Origin: Lactiplantibacillus daowaiensis
GTDB lineage: Bacteria; Bacillota; Bacilli; Lactobacillales; Lactobacillaceae
Reading direction: 5' to 3'
Length of the DNA: 64,000 bases
NCBI RefSeq assembly: GCF_005405085.1
Contig: NZ_BJDJ01000011.1
Location: 1 to 64,000, forward strand
Both the position numbers and the translations under genes were made by a program. A model generated the notes under the pieces. That model worked only from the letters and a program-made list of their open reading frames with translations. It was not told the DNA's origin and searched no databases. This document shows, in pieces, positions 25,948-35,141 of the stretch (position 1 is its first letter; each line of letters begins with the position of its first letter).

Positions 25948-27868
25948 AAGCTTGATCCTGCTTCGGTTGCGTTGGCGCATGGGTCCGTTGACCCCAATCA
26001 GGAATGACTTTTCCATCTTCAGTTCTTAATTGACCATCGGCGTCTAATTGAGCTTCTTCAGCCGTGGATTCAGCAAACCCATCATTTAAGGCCGCGACTA
26101 ACCGATCAGTCGCATGACCATCCAGATCATCAAAGAAATAATCGACAAATTGATCGACTTTTGTTTGATCGATGTGAGGATGTTTTAACTGGGTTAATAA
26201 CTCGCTCATATTCTCGGCTAATTGGCCAGGAATAAAATCGAAGTAATCAAAGTAGAAACTCCGCGAGCGCATATAATCCGCTAAATCTGGGGCAAAGAAG
26301 ACCATTGGTCGTTTCAATAAGGCGTATTCAAAACAAACTGATGAGTAATCAGTAATCAATTGGTCAGCGATTAACAGTAAATCATTGATTTCTCGATAAT
26401 CAGAAACGTCATAGAAGAAGTCCGTATATTCATATGGAATCGTGGGTTTATTTTGGACGAATGGATGAATCTTTAATAAAAAGACGTAATCATCGTGTAA
26501 GTTATCATATAATTGTTTGAAGTTTAACGTTTCAAACGGATAATTGGCCGACTGTTGCCCATTACCTCGAAAAGTTGGGGCAAATAAGATCACCTTTTTG
26601 CCCTTAATGAACGGTAATTCTTCGTTTAAGCGCGCTTTGATTTGGGCTTGTTTAGGCTTGTCAAAAAAGACATCGGTCCGAGGCACACCTAGTGGCAAGA
26701 CTTTATCTTCAGTAATCCCAAACCCTTCTGCATATTTGTCAACGACTTGTTGCGATGAGACTAAGACTTTCGTGTAGTTTCGATGGTTCAGCGACGTCGG
26801 TTTGGGGCCACCTGGCATCCCAACGCGGCTATAACCAAACGTCTTAAAGGCCCCAACGGCATGCCAAACTTGAATCAAGTCAGCATTTTCACGAATCTTC
26901 AACGGATAAATTAAGGGGTAAAAGTCATCAAGTAAAATGTAGCGACTGGTCGCAATGGCCTTAGCTAGCTGCCGAACTTCACGAAAGCTCTTTTTAGCTT
27001 TGATACTAGGTTTTAAATAGAAGGTCGTCTTGAAATTGGCCTGCTTTTGCAACGCTTGATAAATGAATTCAAAGTTTCCGGAAATCGAGGTCCGACTGTC
27101 AGAGACAAATGCGATTTGATCAGGCTTGATTGGTCGCAAACAATACCAGCGGTACCACCATTTTAATAACCGCCGTTTAAAGGCGCGTAATGTCGGTGAT
27201 TCCAGCTCATACCCCGCATCGGCGACTTCATTTTCCAATGGATTGATGTCACTGAGCTTGTGTGAACTCACATAAAAGGCTTGTGCGGCTAATTTATATT
27301 CAAAAATCAAGCTAAACGTCTGATTGCTCTTAGCCGAATAACTAGTCATTTTAGTGGTGTAATTCAAATCTTTGGCTGCCTGGCCGATTTGCCCGATCGA
27401 AGTGCGGCGAATCAGCCACCCTTTTGGTAAATATTGCCGTAATTGCAAGCGAATCTCGTATCGTCCGGGTGCGAGCGGTTTACCGTTATTGAGCTTAGAG
27501 AAGTTAATGGCACCGTGGTAGCCTGCCTGTGGGAAGTTGGCGACTTTAACCGGAACATTCACGAGTGGCACGGTGATTTCAACGCCTTGTTGGTCGATTA
27601 AAATTAAGCTCTTGATGATCTTTTCAGGATCAGTTTCTGGAAATTGTTCGAACCACGCTTGACCACTGATCGTTAAGTAAGCGCCGTTAAAATCGAGTTG
27701 GGTGACTTGCCGTTTGATCAACGAATCAACGTCAGTGGCTAAATGTGGTTCATTCAATAGTTGGCGCGGCGTTGTGTCATCAACATCCGCCACAGGATCA
27801 GTGGTTGGTGCTGGTCGTCTTAGGTGCCGGACCACTTGATGGGCGCGGCGTTTTAATCGTGTTAACAT
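25946..27868 (-). CDS. tarL: Teichoic acid polyol-phosphate polymerase, TarL-like
   Basis: 640 residues. An N-terminal beta-rich linker region (about 40-240) precedes a CDP-glycerol glycerophosphotransferase-type GT-B domain (about 250-590) with SISGNFEFIYQAL, IQVWHAVGAFKTFG, LGVPRTDVFF, FAPTFRGNG, LLKIHPFVQ and ITDYSSVCFEYALLKRPM. The last two carry the His and the DYSS/E elements that bind the CDP-polyol. In a tarIJ-linked operon this predicts transfer of ribitol phosphate from CDP-ribitol to the growing wall teichoic acid chain at the membrane. A TagF-like glycerol activity cannot be excluded by sequence alone. Confidence 0.82.
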   Translation of the reverse strand: MLTRLKRRAHQVVRHLRRPAPTTDPVADVDDTTPRQLLNEPHLATDVDSLIKRQVTQLDFNGAYLTISGQAWFEQFPETDPEKIIKSLILIDQQGVEITVPLVNVPVKVANFPQAGYHGAINFSKLNNGKPLAPGRYEIRLQLRQYLPKGWLIRRTSIGQIGQAAKDLNYTTKMTSYSAKSNQTFSLIFEYKLAAQAFYVSSHKLSDINPLENEVADAGYELESPTLRAFKRRLLKWWYRWYCLRPIKPDQIAFVSDSRTSISGNFEFIYQALQKQANFKTTFYLKPSIKAKKSFREVRQLAKAIATSRYILLDDFYPLIYPLKIRENADLIQVWHAVGAFKTFGYSRVGMPGGPKPTSLNHRNYTKVLVSSQQVVDKYAEGFGITEDKVLPLGVPRTDVFFDKPKQAQIKARLNEELPFIKGKKVILFAPTFRGNGQQSANYPFETLNFKQLYDNLHDDYVFLLKIHPFVQNKPTIPYEYTDFFYDVSDYREINDLLLIADQLITDYSSVCFEYALLKRPMVFFAPDLADYMRSRSFYFDYFDFIPGQLAENMSELLTQLKHPHIDQTKVDQFVDYFFDDLDGHATDRLVAALNDGFAESTAEEAQLDADGQLRTEDGKVIPDWGQRTHAPTQPKQDQA

Positions 27869-27892
27869 CTGAATCCCCCCGCTTAAATTAGG

Positions 27893-29002
27893 TTAGAGTA
27901 GTTGTGTGACAAAGTCGAAAACGCGACGACTGTTATGCCCATCTTGCTGTGGGAAGGTCCGTTGCTTGAGTTGTTGCACGTAACTCAAATCTAAGGTTGG
28001 GACCTGTTGGTTAACGGCCGCAATGACTTGTGACGCCGTTTTAAAGTGCGGCGCCCCCAAGTATTGATAGTAGTCAACGTAAAAGCCACAGTGTTTGGCA
28101 TATTGCGCGTAATCAGGTGTAAATAGTAGGATCGGTCGTTCAAAGTAACTGAAGTTCAACGATAATGACGAATAGTCGGTGACAAAAACATCGACTTTCG
28201 GCAATAAGTTTTTGACGCGTTCGGCATCTTGAAACAAGTGCACGTTAGCGGGTAAATTAGCCGCTAAGGCCGGTAATTTCAAATATGGATGGACGGAGAT
28301 GTAAAGCTCCCACTCACCGTTCAACGCTTGACTGGCTTTGATGAAAGCTTGAATATAGCCGGCGACCCGCTTAGCACCGCCCGCGCGATATGTGGGAGCG
28401 TAGAACAAGCGCTTCGGTCGTTCATGGTCGTGATGCCGCATCGTCATTAACCCATCGATCATGGGCTCGCCTAAAGCTAAGACGTGATCGGCTGGTAGAT
28501 CAAAGGCTTCTGTATAAGCGGGCTTATCGGCTTCCGCATTGATAAAGACCCAATCGTAATTGGTATGTGGTTTGATGATACTACGGTTGGCACTCGGTAA
28601 ACTGAGACCGAACTTTTTAAGTGACCCAATCGCATGCCAAAGTTGAATCACGATGTTATCGTCGTGCTTTTGAATGGCATAGAGTGGAAAAAAGTAGTCA
28701 TCAATGATGAATAACTGCGCCGTTGCTAAGTAATAAAGGGCCCGCATGGAGGCCCAGACGAACCCTAGCTTACTTAGTAAGGTCCGATCATAGTGGAAAC
28801 ACAGCACTTTAAGCTCATAATCGTCATCCGCATGGTCAAATTCCGCGTATAGATACTTTAAGTTATCAGCGAGTTTGGTATTCCGCATGGTCGCGAAGAC
28901 GACTCGGCGTGGTTTCGGCCCCACTAAGTGATAACAAAGCTGATAAAAACCATTAAACGTATGACGTAATAAATTGAGTTTGACTTTTTTTAGACGGCCC
29001 AT
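27893..29002 (-). CDS. tarK: Teichoic acid polyol-phosphate transferase, TarK/TagB-like
   Basis: 369 residues holding a single GT-B domain: VFATMRNTKLADNLKYLY, IQLWHAIGSLKKFG, ALGEPMIDG, FYAPTYRAGGAKR, SVHPYLKLP and VTDYSSLSLNFSYFERP. It is a shorter member of the same family as its neighbour, with no N-terminal linker domain. The start is the ATG at 29002, which overlaps the end of tarJ by 13 bases and is preceded by AAGGCGG. Likely a primase or first ribitol-phosphate transferase. Assignment of K versus B type is by operon context. Confidence 0.8.
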   Translation of the reverse strand: MGRLKKVKLNLLRHTFNGFYQLCYHLVGPKPRRVVFATMRNTKLADNLKYLYAEFDHADDDYELKVLCFHYDRTLLSKLGFVWASMRALYYLATAQLFIIDDYFFPLYAIQKHDDNIVIQLWHAIGSLKKFGLSLPSANRSIIKPHTNYDWVFINAEADKPAYTEAFDLPADHVLALGEPMIDGLMTMRHHDHERPKRLFYAPTYRAGGAKRVAGYIQAFIKASQALNGEWELYISVHPYLKLPALAANLPANVHLFQDAERVKNLLPKVDVFVTDYSSLSLNFSYFERPILLFTPDYAQYAKHCGFYVDYYQYLGAPHFKTASQVIAAVNQQVPTLDLSYVQQLKQRTFPQQDGHNSRRVFDFVTQLL

Positions 29003-30015
29003 CGCATCACCGCCTTGCCCCAATAGTTGGCTAAGTCCCGTTCAAAGAACTCAGTCACTTCGGGGAGCGTGTGAACCGTCCCAGTCACCCCAATTAAGTT
29101 TTGGAGGCGTTCGCGGGTCACGGCACTGTGGCTTAAAATATCAACGGCTTGTTGAAAATCTTGCCGTCCACTGCGGCTAGAGCCTTGCAAGGTCAAACCA
29201 CGTTCTAAAACCATCCGGGTATTGATGTCAATTGGCTGTTCAGAAACCCCCATTAAGACGACTGTTCCCATGGGTTGAATATGGTCAATGATTTGATCGA
29301 TAGCTTGGGCACTACCTAGCCCACCAGTACATTCAATGGCTTGACTCACTTGCACGTTTTCCGGCACATCATCAACTAAGTACGTGGCATCGACAAATGA
29401 GAAGTAGTCTAATTTGTCTTGATGGCGGCCAAAGACGACTAATTGACTATTTGGAAACATCGTTTTGGCTAAAGTCGCCGTAATGTAGCCGAGATTACCA
29501 TCACCCCAAATACCAATGACTTTTTGGTCGGCATCCATGGTGTGTTTTAGTTGGGTCAACGCTTGGACCCCCACTGAGACCATTTCAATGAAAGCAGCCA
29601 TTTGGGGATCGAAGTCTTTAGGAATCTTGATGGCGCGGTCGCGGTGTAAGAAGACATATTCTTGCATGAAGCCGTCATAGCCACTAGACCGAAACTTCGA
29701 TGAAGGTAAGTAATTTTCCTTAACGATTTCATTGGTTTTCGTGGGGGTATTGGGCACCATGGCGACTAAGTCCCCGGGTTTGAACTCACCTTGTGGGTCA
29801 GCCACCACCGTGCCAACGCCTTCATGGATCAAGGCCATAGGTAACTTTTTACGGAGGGCGGTTTGGGAGCGATTGCCGGTAAAGTAACGTTGATCGGCAT
29901 GACATAACGAGAGATAAGTTGGCCGGACAATGATATCGGTCGGCGCTAATACTTCATCGACCGTTTGGACTTCAAATTGGCGGGCGGCCACTAAGCGATA
30001 GACTTGATTTAACAT
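28990..30015 (-). CDS. tarJ: Ribulose-5-phosphate reductase TarJ
   Basis: 341-residue medium-chain zinc-type dehydrogenase that makes ribitol-5-phosphate with NADPH for CDP-ribitol synthesis. SLCHADQRYF and HEGVGTV hold zinc-site residues, and IGIWGDGNLGYITATLAK is the dinucleotide-binding region. It starts 2 bases after the tarI stop. Position between tarI and tarK fixes the role more firmly than the fold alone. Confidence 0.9.
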   Translation of the reverse strand: MLNQVYRLVAARQFEVQTVDEVLAPTDIIVRPTYLSLCHADQRYFTGNRSQTALRKKLPMALIHEGVGTVVADPQGEFKPGDLVAMVPNTPTKTNEIVKENYLPSSKFRSSGYDGFMQEYVFLHRDRAIKIPKDFDPQMAAFIEMVSVGVQALTQLKHTMDADQKVIGIWGDGNLGYITATLAKTMFPNSQLVVFGRHQDKLDYFSFVDATYLVDDVPENVQVSQAIECTGGLGSAQAIDQIIDHIQPMGTVVLMGVSEQPIDINTRMVLERGLTLQGSSRSGRQDFQQAVDILSHSAVTRERLQNLIGVTGTVHTLPEVTEFFERDLANYWGKAVMRWAV

Positions 30016-30017
30016 GG

Positions 30018-30719
30018 TTATTCCCTCGTTTCTACTAACGCCGTTGCAACTTTTAAATCGTATGGCGTGGTAATTTTAAAATTAAAGTTTTCACCGCGGA
30101 CTAAGTGGACCGTCTCACCGGCAAGTAAGCAAATTTTGCAAGAATCAGACAAGGTGGCCTTTTGATCGGTCGTCAGCTTGTCATAAGCCTTGATCAAGGC
30201 TTGGATATTGAAGCTTTGTGGTGTTTGGCCTTGGTACATCGATTCACGCACCGGAATGGTCGTGACCGATTCGGTGGCCCCTTGAACGATCGTATCGATG
30301 GCCGGTACGACCGTATCAACGGCTGGATATTGTAAGGCGGCCGTGATGTTATCCGCGATGATGCGTTGGGTAATAAATGGTCGCACGGCATCGTGGGTAA
30401 TCACGACATCGTCGTCAGTTAAGTCGTAATGGGTTTGTAAGTAATTGATGCCTTGCATCAAGGTTTCGTTGCGTTCGGCACCGCCCGTGACCACTTTGAC
30501 CCGGTCATCGTGAATGTAACGGTGGACAATTTCTTTAGTATGGCTCAGCCAATCGGCCGGACAAACGATCAGAATGGCCGCAAACCGACTTTCGAGCACA
30601 AACTTTTCAACGGTGTGGATCAAGATGGGCTTATCAGCAAGGGTTAAAAATTGCTTGGGCATTTTGACGTGGCCCATTCGGGTGCCCTTCCCACCAGCTA
30701 AAATCTGAGCATAAATCAT
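30018..30719 (-). CDS. tarI: Ribitol-5-phosphate cytidylyltransferase TarI
   Basis: Makes CDP-ribitol from CTP and ribitol-5-phosphate. From the ATG at 30719, 233 residues begin MIYAQILAGGKGTRMG, the nucleotide-binding loop of the IspD/TarI family, then VVITHDAVRPFI and PVRESMYQGQTPQSF. I rejected an in-frame Met 42 bases upstream because GGAG stands ten bases before 30719 and the protein then matches family length. First gene of the tar operon. Confidence 0.92.
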   Translation of the reverse strand: MIYAQILAGGKGTRMGHVKMPKQFLTLADKPILIHTVEKFVLESRFAAILIVCPADWLSHTKEIVHRYIHDDRVKVVTGGAERNETLMQGINYLQTHYDLTDDDVVITHDAVRPFITQRIIADNITAALQYPAVDTVVPAIDTIVQGATESVTTIPVRESMYQGQTPQSFNIQALIKAYDKLTTDQKATLSDSCKICLLAGETVHLVRGENFNFKITTPYDLKVATALVETRE

Positions 30720-30825
30720 ATCAGCATGTCTCCATTCATTTTTAATTGTTATTGCCATCATAATGAACAGATGTGAAAGTTATGTTGGGAGTTTGCAAAA
30801 ATTTGCGTGAGGCTAGTGATCACGG

Positions 30826-30842
30826 TATGAAGAAAATATGAA
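30826..30842 (-). promoter_or_regulatory. TTCATA direct repeats in the tar leader (PhoP-box-like)
   Basis: On the minus strand TTCATA-N5-TTCATA; further TTCACA and TTCATT elements lie at 30777-30762. The 11-base periodicity resembles PhoP boxes of Bacillus. TATACA at plus coordinates 30861-30866 is the likely -10 upstream. Binding is not shown. Confidence 0.4.
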
Positions 30843-30945
30843 GTCGATTTTCACAACTTTTGTATAAAGCTGGGGGCTATCCCCCAACATTTAGCAGCCA
30901 ATGCCCAGCCAATAACTAGTTAACCAGTTGTACTTAAAAAAATTC

Positions 30946-31004
30946 ACAAAAAAACGTGAGCCGTGCATCGCTTCATAACTAGCGATGCAGAGTTCACGTT
31001 TTTA
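30946..31004 (-). terminator. Terminator of the OhrR-like regulator
   Basis: AAAAACGTGA and TGCATCGCT pair with AGCGATGCA and TCACGTTTTT. A T run follows on the minus strand. Confidence 0.85.
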
Positions 31005-31009
31005 GTGGA

Positions 31010-31435
31010 TTATTTCAAATTAATCATTAATTTGTGGACTAATTGGGTCATTGTGGCCCATTCTTCGTCCGTTAATTGGCCTTTGGTGACTAACGTTTCT
31101 GGTAAATCACTGATAGCGGCCCGTTTCATACGCCCCGCTGGCGTGATTGAGACTTGGACTTGCCGTTCGTCAGTTTGGCTGCGCTGGCGTTTAACCAAGC
31201 CTTCTTCGTCCATCCGTTTGAGTAATGGGGTAACGGTCCCGGTACTGAGGTCTAACCAATGACCGATCGACTTGACCGTTAGATGTGGTTGTTCACTTAA
31301 TAAGACTAAGACTAAATACTGCGGATACGTGATGGCTTGTTCGGCCAACTCGGGTTGATACGCGCGTTGGATGGCGCGCGCGGTGACATACATCAAAAAA
31401 CAAAAATGATCTTCTAGTTTACGCATAGCGTGCAT
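31010..31435 (-). CDS. MarR-family regulator of OhrR type
   Basis: 141 residues from MHAMRKLEDH. The N-terminal DHFCFLMYVTAR with Cys12 and then ITYPQYLVLVLLSE match OhrR-type one-Cys peroxide sensors. The winged helix (SIGHWLDLSTGTVTPLLKRM, RSQTDERQVQVSI) is complete. GGAGGG precedes the ATG; a second in-frame ATG nine bases on is an alternative. No ohr gene lies in the window, so the target is elsewhere or different. A stand-alone gene. Confidence 0.85.
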   Translation of the reverse strand: MHAMRKLEDHFCFLMYVTARAIQRAYQPELAEQAITYPQYLVLVLLSEQPHLTVKSIGHWLDLSTGTVTPLLKRMDEEGLVKRQRSQTDERQVQVSITPAGRMKRAAISDLPETLVTKGQLTDEEWATMTQLVHKLMINLK

Positions 31436-31568
31436 GGCCCTCCTTCTAGCAATAATCATTATACCGGTTCTAAACCTTTCACACAATCGAATTGTTAATT
31501 ATTAAATTGATTAATACTTGTTGCCGTTGCCCGCCTGCCCTTCGATTTTTCTGCATTATAGCACCAAC

Positions 31569-31609
31569 AACCCCCGCCACTAGCAGTCAAACTGCCAGTA
31601 ACGGGGGTT
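31569..31609 (-). terminator. GC-rich hairpin after the GyrI-like gene
   Basis: AACCCCCGC/CGGGGGTT outer and GCAGT/ACTGC inner stems. The T tail on the minus strand is weak. Confidence 0.55.
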
Positions 31610-31632
31610 GTTTAAGTTACTTTTCAATTGGT

Positions 31633-32112
31633 TTATTTGTTAGTAATCGGAATCCATAGTTCACCAGTGACTTGTTCAGGCGTACTAGTTGTAATTACCG
31701 TGGCATTGGGTCCACCGACATAAGCTTGATCAGTTAAACTTGGCAAGATCTGACCAAAAGCAGCGCCTTCAAGCTGACCGAATAAGTTGATGGCCGTATC
31801 TGCAGTACCCTTGACGATGAGGTAAGAACTCGTTGGGAATTGAATGGCCCGTTCCGTGTCGGCGGCTGGTTGTACATCAGTCGCCGTTTGAACACCGGCA
31901 TAAAAGTACATCACGCCATCGATGGCTTCATTGACCGCAAATTCCCAGGCATTCTTAGCACTCGCCTTTAAGGCTTGATATCGCGGTGTCGTGGTGACTT
32001 GTTGCCAAAAAGCTTGTTTTTGAGCGGGCAATTGTTGATAATCCCCACTGAGGGTCGTGCCTAAGCCGAGTACCGTAAAGCCATCTTTAGTTGCAATTTC
32101 GTAGTTAGTCAT
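31633..32112 (-). CDS. GyrI-like effector-binding domain protein (YobU type)
   Basis: 159 residues with the stand-alone bacterial transcription activator effector-binding fold: a beta start YEIATKDGFTVLGLG, then YFYAGVQTATDV, FPTSSYLIVKGTADTA and a final GELWIPI, where the penultimate Glu/Trp positions are typical. Divergently placed to a DeoR/YafY regulator 79 bases away, like the yobU-yobV pair of B. subtilis. Probably binds a small cationic or amphipathic molecule; it has no DNA-binding domain. Confidence 0.75.
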   Translation of the reverse strand: MTNYEIATKDGFTVLGLGTTLSGDYQQLPAQKQAFWQQVTTTPRYQALKASAKNAWEFAVNEAIDGVMYFYAGVQTATDVQPAADTERAIQFPTSSYLIVKGTADTAINLFGQLEGAAFGQILPSLTDQAYVGGPNATVITTSTPEQVTGELWIPITNK

Positions 32113-32191
32113 GTGTTTGTTTCCTCCTTGAATTGAATAATGTTATGATACCAAGTAATCATGTCAAAAAATGAACTGATTAGGAGAAAAA

Positions 32192-33136
32192 ATGACCAAA
32201 ACGACTCGAATTAATACGGAAATGCGTTATATCAACAATCGGCAACAGTTTACCATCAGTGAACTAATGGCGGCATTCAAGATTTCTCGCAGTACGGCGG
32301 CCCGGGATTTAGCGGTTATCCAAGAATTAGGGATGCCGTTGATTTCAAGTGTCGGCCCCGATGGTGGGTTTACGGTGATGCGTAATCAATTATTGCCCGC
32401 CGTGCAGTTCAATACCGATGAGTTAAAAGCGTTATTCGTGAGTTTTATGGCCACGACCAATACGCAGTTACCTTTTCTAAAAAATCGCCAGACCCTTTCC
32501 GAAAAGTTGCTGGCGATTGCTTCGCAAACACAACAAGATGATTTAGTTGAGTTAAAACAACTCTTACGGTTTGAGAATACCAATCCGGCCAATGCAGATT
32601 TACTAGAATTGACCGATATCGCCAGCCCTTTGTTAAAGACAGTATTGAATGCGAGCTTAGTCAGTCGTCATTTGACGTTGACGTTAGTGGATGCCACCAC
32701 GATTGATAGTTATGTCCAGTACTTATATCAACAAACCGGTCAGTGGTGGGTCGTGATTTGGGACTTAACTGCCCAACAGACGCATCGTCTCGCTTTAGCT
32801 CGGTTACAAACCGTTGCCTTAAATCCACAACCATTAGCAATCAAAACGATTCAACAACAGATTCAAGCGGCCCAACCAGCGCCTAATTTAAAATTACGGT
32901 TAGGCTTGACCGCGATTCAACAATTTAAACGCCAGCATCGGCCCAACCGGGGCTTACAGTACCTGGACCCCTTCGAGCAAACGGCTCAATATGAAGACTA
33001 TGTTGATGTGACCGATGCAACTGCGGTGACACAAGCCGTCAACTGGCTGTTGTATTTAGGCCCAGCAGTCACCGCGTTGGCGTTACCGCAGCCGTTACGC
33101 CTAGAAATGCAACAACGATTACAACAATGGCAATAA
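32192..33136 (+). CDS. HTH_11 regulator with WYL-like effector domain (YafY/YobV type)
   Basis: 314 residues. The N-terminal helix-turn-helix is TISELMAAFKISRSTAARDL, followed by a Pro-Gly wing GPDGGFTVM. The rest is a WYL-type region with weak sequence conservation (QWWVVIWDL where WYL is usual) and an all-beta end. TTAGGAGAAAAA precedes the ATG. It probably regulates the divergent GyrI-like gene, their promoters sharing the 79-bp gap. Confidence 0.78.
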   Translation: MTKTTRINTEMRYINNRQQFTISELMAAFKISRSTAARDLAVIQELGMPLISSVGPDGGFTVMRNQLLPAVQFNTDELKALFVSFMATTNTQLPFLKNRQTLSEKLLAIASQTQQDDLVELKQLLRFENTNPANADLLELTDIASPLLKTVLNASLVSRHLTLTLVDATTIDSYVQYLYQQTGQWWVVIWDLTAQQTHRLALARLQTVALNPQPLAIKTIQQQIQAAQPAPNLKLRLGLTAIQQFKRQHRPNRGLQYLDPFEQTAQYEDYVDVTDATAVTQAVNWLLYLGPAVTALALPQPLRLEMQQRLQQWQ

Positions 33137-33140
33137 AAAA

Positions 33141-33197
33141 ACACCCACTAACACCGACGATGTCGGGTTGTGGATGTAACGTTATGGTAGTGGGTGT
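33141..33197 (-). terminator. Nested hairpin terminator of the secreted-protein gene
   Basis: ACACCCACTA/TAGTGGGTGT outer stem and CCGAC/GTCGG inner stem. On the minus strand a run of seven T follows; the hairpin overlaps the stop codon at 33182. Confidence 0.75.
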
Positions 33198-34417
33198 TGT
33201 GATTTAAATAACTCAGGTGAATATAAGGTGGTTAAATAACCATAGCCCTGCGCGTCAAAGGTTAAGTTTTCAAATTCTTTCGTGCTGTTAAACGTGACAT
33301 TGTGCAGATCACTGGCCGTCAGCGTCTTTTGTCGTAATTTGTTGACGGGTAAGGACGTCATCCCACCATCGCCTAATAAATAGAGGCGCTGATTATGAGC
33401 GTCGTAACTCAGACCTTGATTTTGATCGGTCATTTGATCCTTGATAATTAACTGTAATTTGAATTGAAGCGTCTTACCTTGATAGTTTCCCTCGTATAAG
33501 TAGTAGTCTTGCCCTTTGAAGATCCCGCAATAAGCGTGACCACTCGTGTCAAACGTGAGGACACTTGGCTGAGTCCCACTGGCTTGGTACGTGGTCGTGG
33601 TCGTTAACTTGGTCTGGTTGACGACTTGTAGTTTAGGCTGCATTGCGTGACTACTATAAATAAAGAGCCGTTTGTGTTTGGTATCATAGCCAAGGGCTTG
33701 ACCATGCCCGGTTTCAATCGTGGGCCCTACGACGCTGACGGCCTGGACCTTTTTATAAAAGACTGCGGGCGCCTGTTGTTTAGTCAAGGTCGTTTGTTGC
33801 TTGGTCAGCTGTTTTTTAGTGGCTTTAGTTTTTGCCAGCTGTTTGGTCAAGCGTTGGCGGATCGCTTTAGTTCGCGCTTTTTTAACTTGCTTTGTTTGGC
33901 TGGCGAGCTTGGCAATTGTCGTTTTGAGCTGGCGTTTTAATTTAGCCAACCTTGTTTTACGGATTTGATAAGTGGCTTGGTGTTGTTGCCCACTAGTTGT
34001 TTTCGGATCAAAATAATGATAGGCCCGTGCCATCGCGCCACGGTCACTAGTGGTTAGTTTCAGTTTTTTAGCAGCGGTCAAGTTGATCTTTACTAGGTTA
34101 CCGGTCGTATTATTATTGTAACTTTCGACCAGATACAAATAATGTCCGACCATGACCCCACCTTGATAAATATTACGGTGCGGGTCAGCTTTAGCGAAAT
34201 AACTTGGTAAATAGAAATAAGTTTGATAACGCAGGCCTTGGTTAGTCGTTAATTGATGACTGACACCTTGATAAGATGCACTTTTATTAGTCCGGTCATA
34301 GCTTGTTGGGATGGTCTGCTTAGCCGCCGGGTTCGTGATCGTTGTTGCGGCCTGAGCAGTTAAGGCGATGCCACCAAAACTGAGTGTACTTATCATCAAT
34401 AAAAACCAGCGTTGCAT
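33182..34417 (-). CDS. Secreted protein with coiled-coil insert
   Basis: 411 residues, signal peptide MQRWFLLMISTLSFGGIA with cleavage near AQAATT. A beta-rich N-terminal part (GGVMVGHYLYLVESYNNN) and a C-terminal part (LSYDAHNQRLYLLGDGGM) look like beta-propeller blades. Between them, residues about 150-210 form a Lys/Gln/Thr-rich coiled coil of repeating KLKRQLKTT and KTKATKKQL units. No catalytic motif is seen. Probably an extracellular or wall-associated protein; function unknown. Confidence 0.75.
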   Translation of the reverse strand: MQRWFLLMISTLSFGGIALTAQAATTITNPAAKQTIPTSYDRTNKSASYQGVSHQLTTNQGLRYQTYFYLPSYFAKADPHRNIYQGGVMVGHYLYLVESYNNNTTGNLVKINLTAAKKLKLTTSDRGAMARAYHYFDPKTTSGQQHQATYQIRKTRLAKLKRQLKTTIAKLASQTKQVKKARTKAIRQRLTKQLAKTKATKKQLTKQQTTLTKQQAPAVFYKKVQAVSVVGPTIETGHGQALGYDTKHKRLFIYSSHAMQPKLQVVNQTKLTTTTTYQASGTQPSVLTFDTSGHAYCGIFKGQDYYLYEGNYQGKTLQFKLQLIIKDQMTDQNQGLSYDAHNQRLYLLGDGGMTSLPVNKLRQKTLTASDLHNVTFNSTKEFENLTFDAQGYGYLTTLYSPELFKSQHPLP

Positions 34418-34583
34418 TGTGTTTATCCCCCTGTTAAGTCATGTCCAATCATACTAGTTTATAGTATAGCATGCTTTAACGTGGCATTGCGGTGCCAGAC
34501 GCAGGATAAAACGATATCCGAACCAAATGATGGCCGTGTCGATTATAATAGGTGTAATGGACTAAAAAGTGAGGTTATGGTGT

Positions 34584-35141
34584 ATGACTAAATTAGACCG
34601 GCGGGTACAAAAGACCCTGCAATTAATTGATACAACGTGTTATACGTTACTGGCGACCACCCCGTTTGATAAATTATCAGTGGCGGCTATTTGTACGCAA
34701 GCACAACTGGGCCGCTCGACGTTTTATCAATATTACCTAGATAAATACGATTGGTTAGAAAAGCAAGTCGCGTTGTACACTGACCAATTTAAAGCCGTGA
34801 TGCAGCAGCGACAACAAGATTTTGAAACGGCGGCTTCGTTGACCACCCTAGTGACAGCGCTACTACCAGATCAAGCCCAGCTATTAGTATTATTCCAGAT
34901 TCATACGCCAACTGCTGATTTAACGCAGCAGTATCGGCAAATCTTAGCGACCACTTTACCACACTACGTGACGCAACAAACAGCTGCATCGGTGCCGTTA
35001 GCTTATTTACAAGAACTTTATGCAACGAATGCGTTGACGTATATTCAATATACGTTGACGCACGGCCAAGATGCCCGGATCAGTGCCTTTATGAATCAGA
35101 GCTTTAACGCCGTTTTACAACAAATCGTTAAGCCAACGTAA
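34584..35141 (+). CDS. TetR-family regulator
   Basis: 185 residues from MTKLDRRVQK. Helix-turn-helix: KLSVAAICTQAQLGRSTFYQ then YYLDKYDWLEK, the common lactobacillal TetR pattern. GTGAGG lies before the ATG at 34584; the upstream GTG is part of that site. The gene converges on the lactonase gene and overlaps it by 14 bases at the 3' ends, so transcription of one may interfere with the other. Ligand unknown. Confidence 0.85.
   Translation: MTKLDRRVQKTLQLIDTTCYTLLATTPFDKLSVAAICTQAQLGRSTFYQYYLDKYDWLEKQVALYTDQFKAVMQQRQQDFETAASLTTLVTALLPDQAQLLVLFQIHTPTADLTQQYRQILATTLPHYVTQQTAASVPLAYLQELYATNALTYIQYTLTHGQDARISAFMNQSFNAVLQQIVKPT

Noticed and set aside
30868-30890. GGGGG/CCCCC hairpin upstream of the tar operon as a terminator or riboswitch
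   Set aside because: Stem of six pairs, no T run and no larger conserved structure; upstream of the likely -10.
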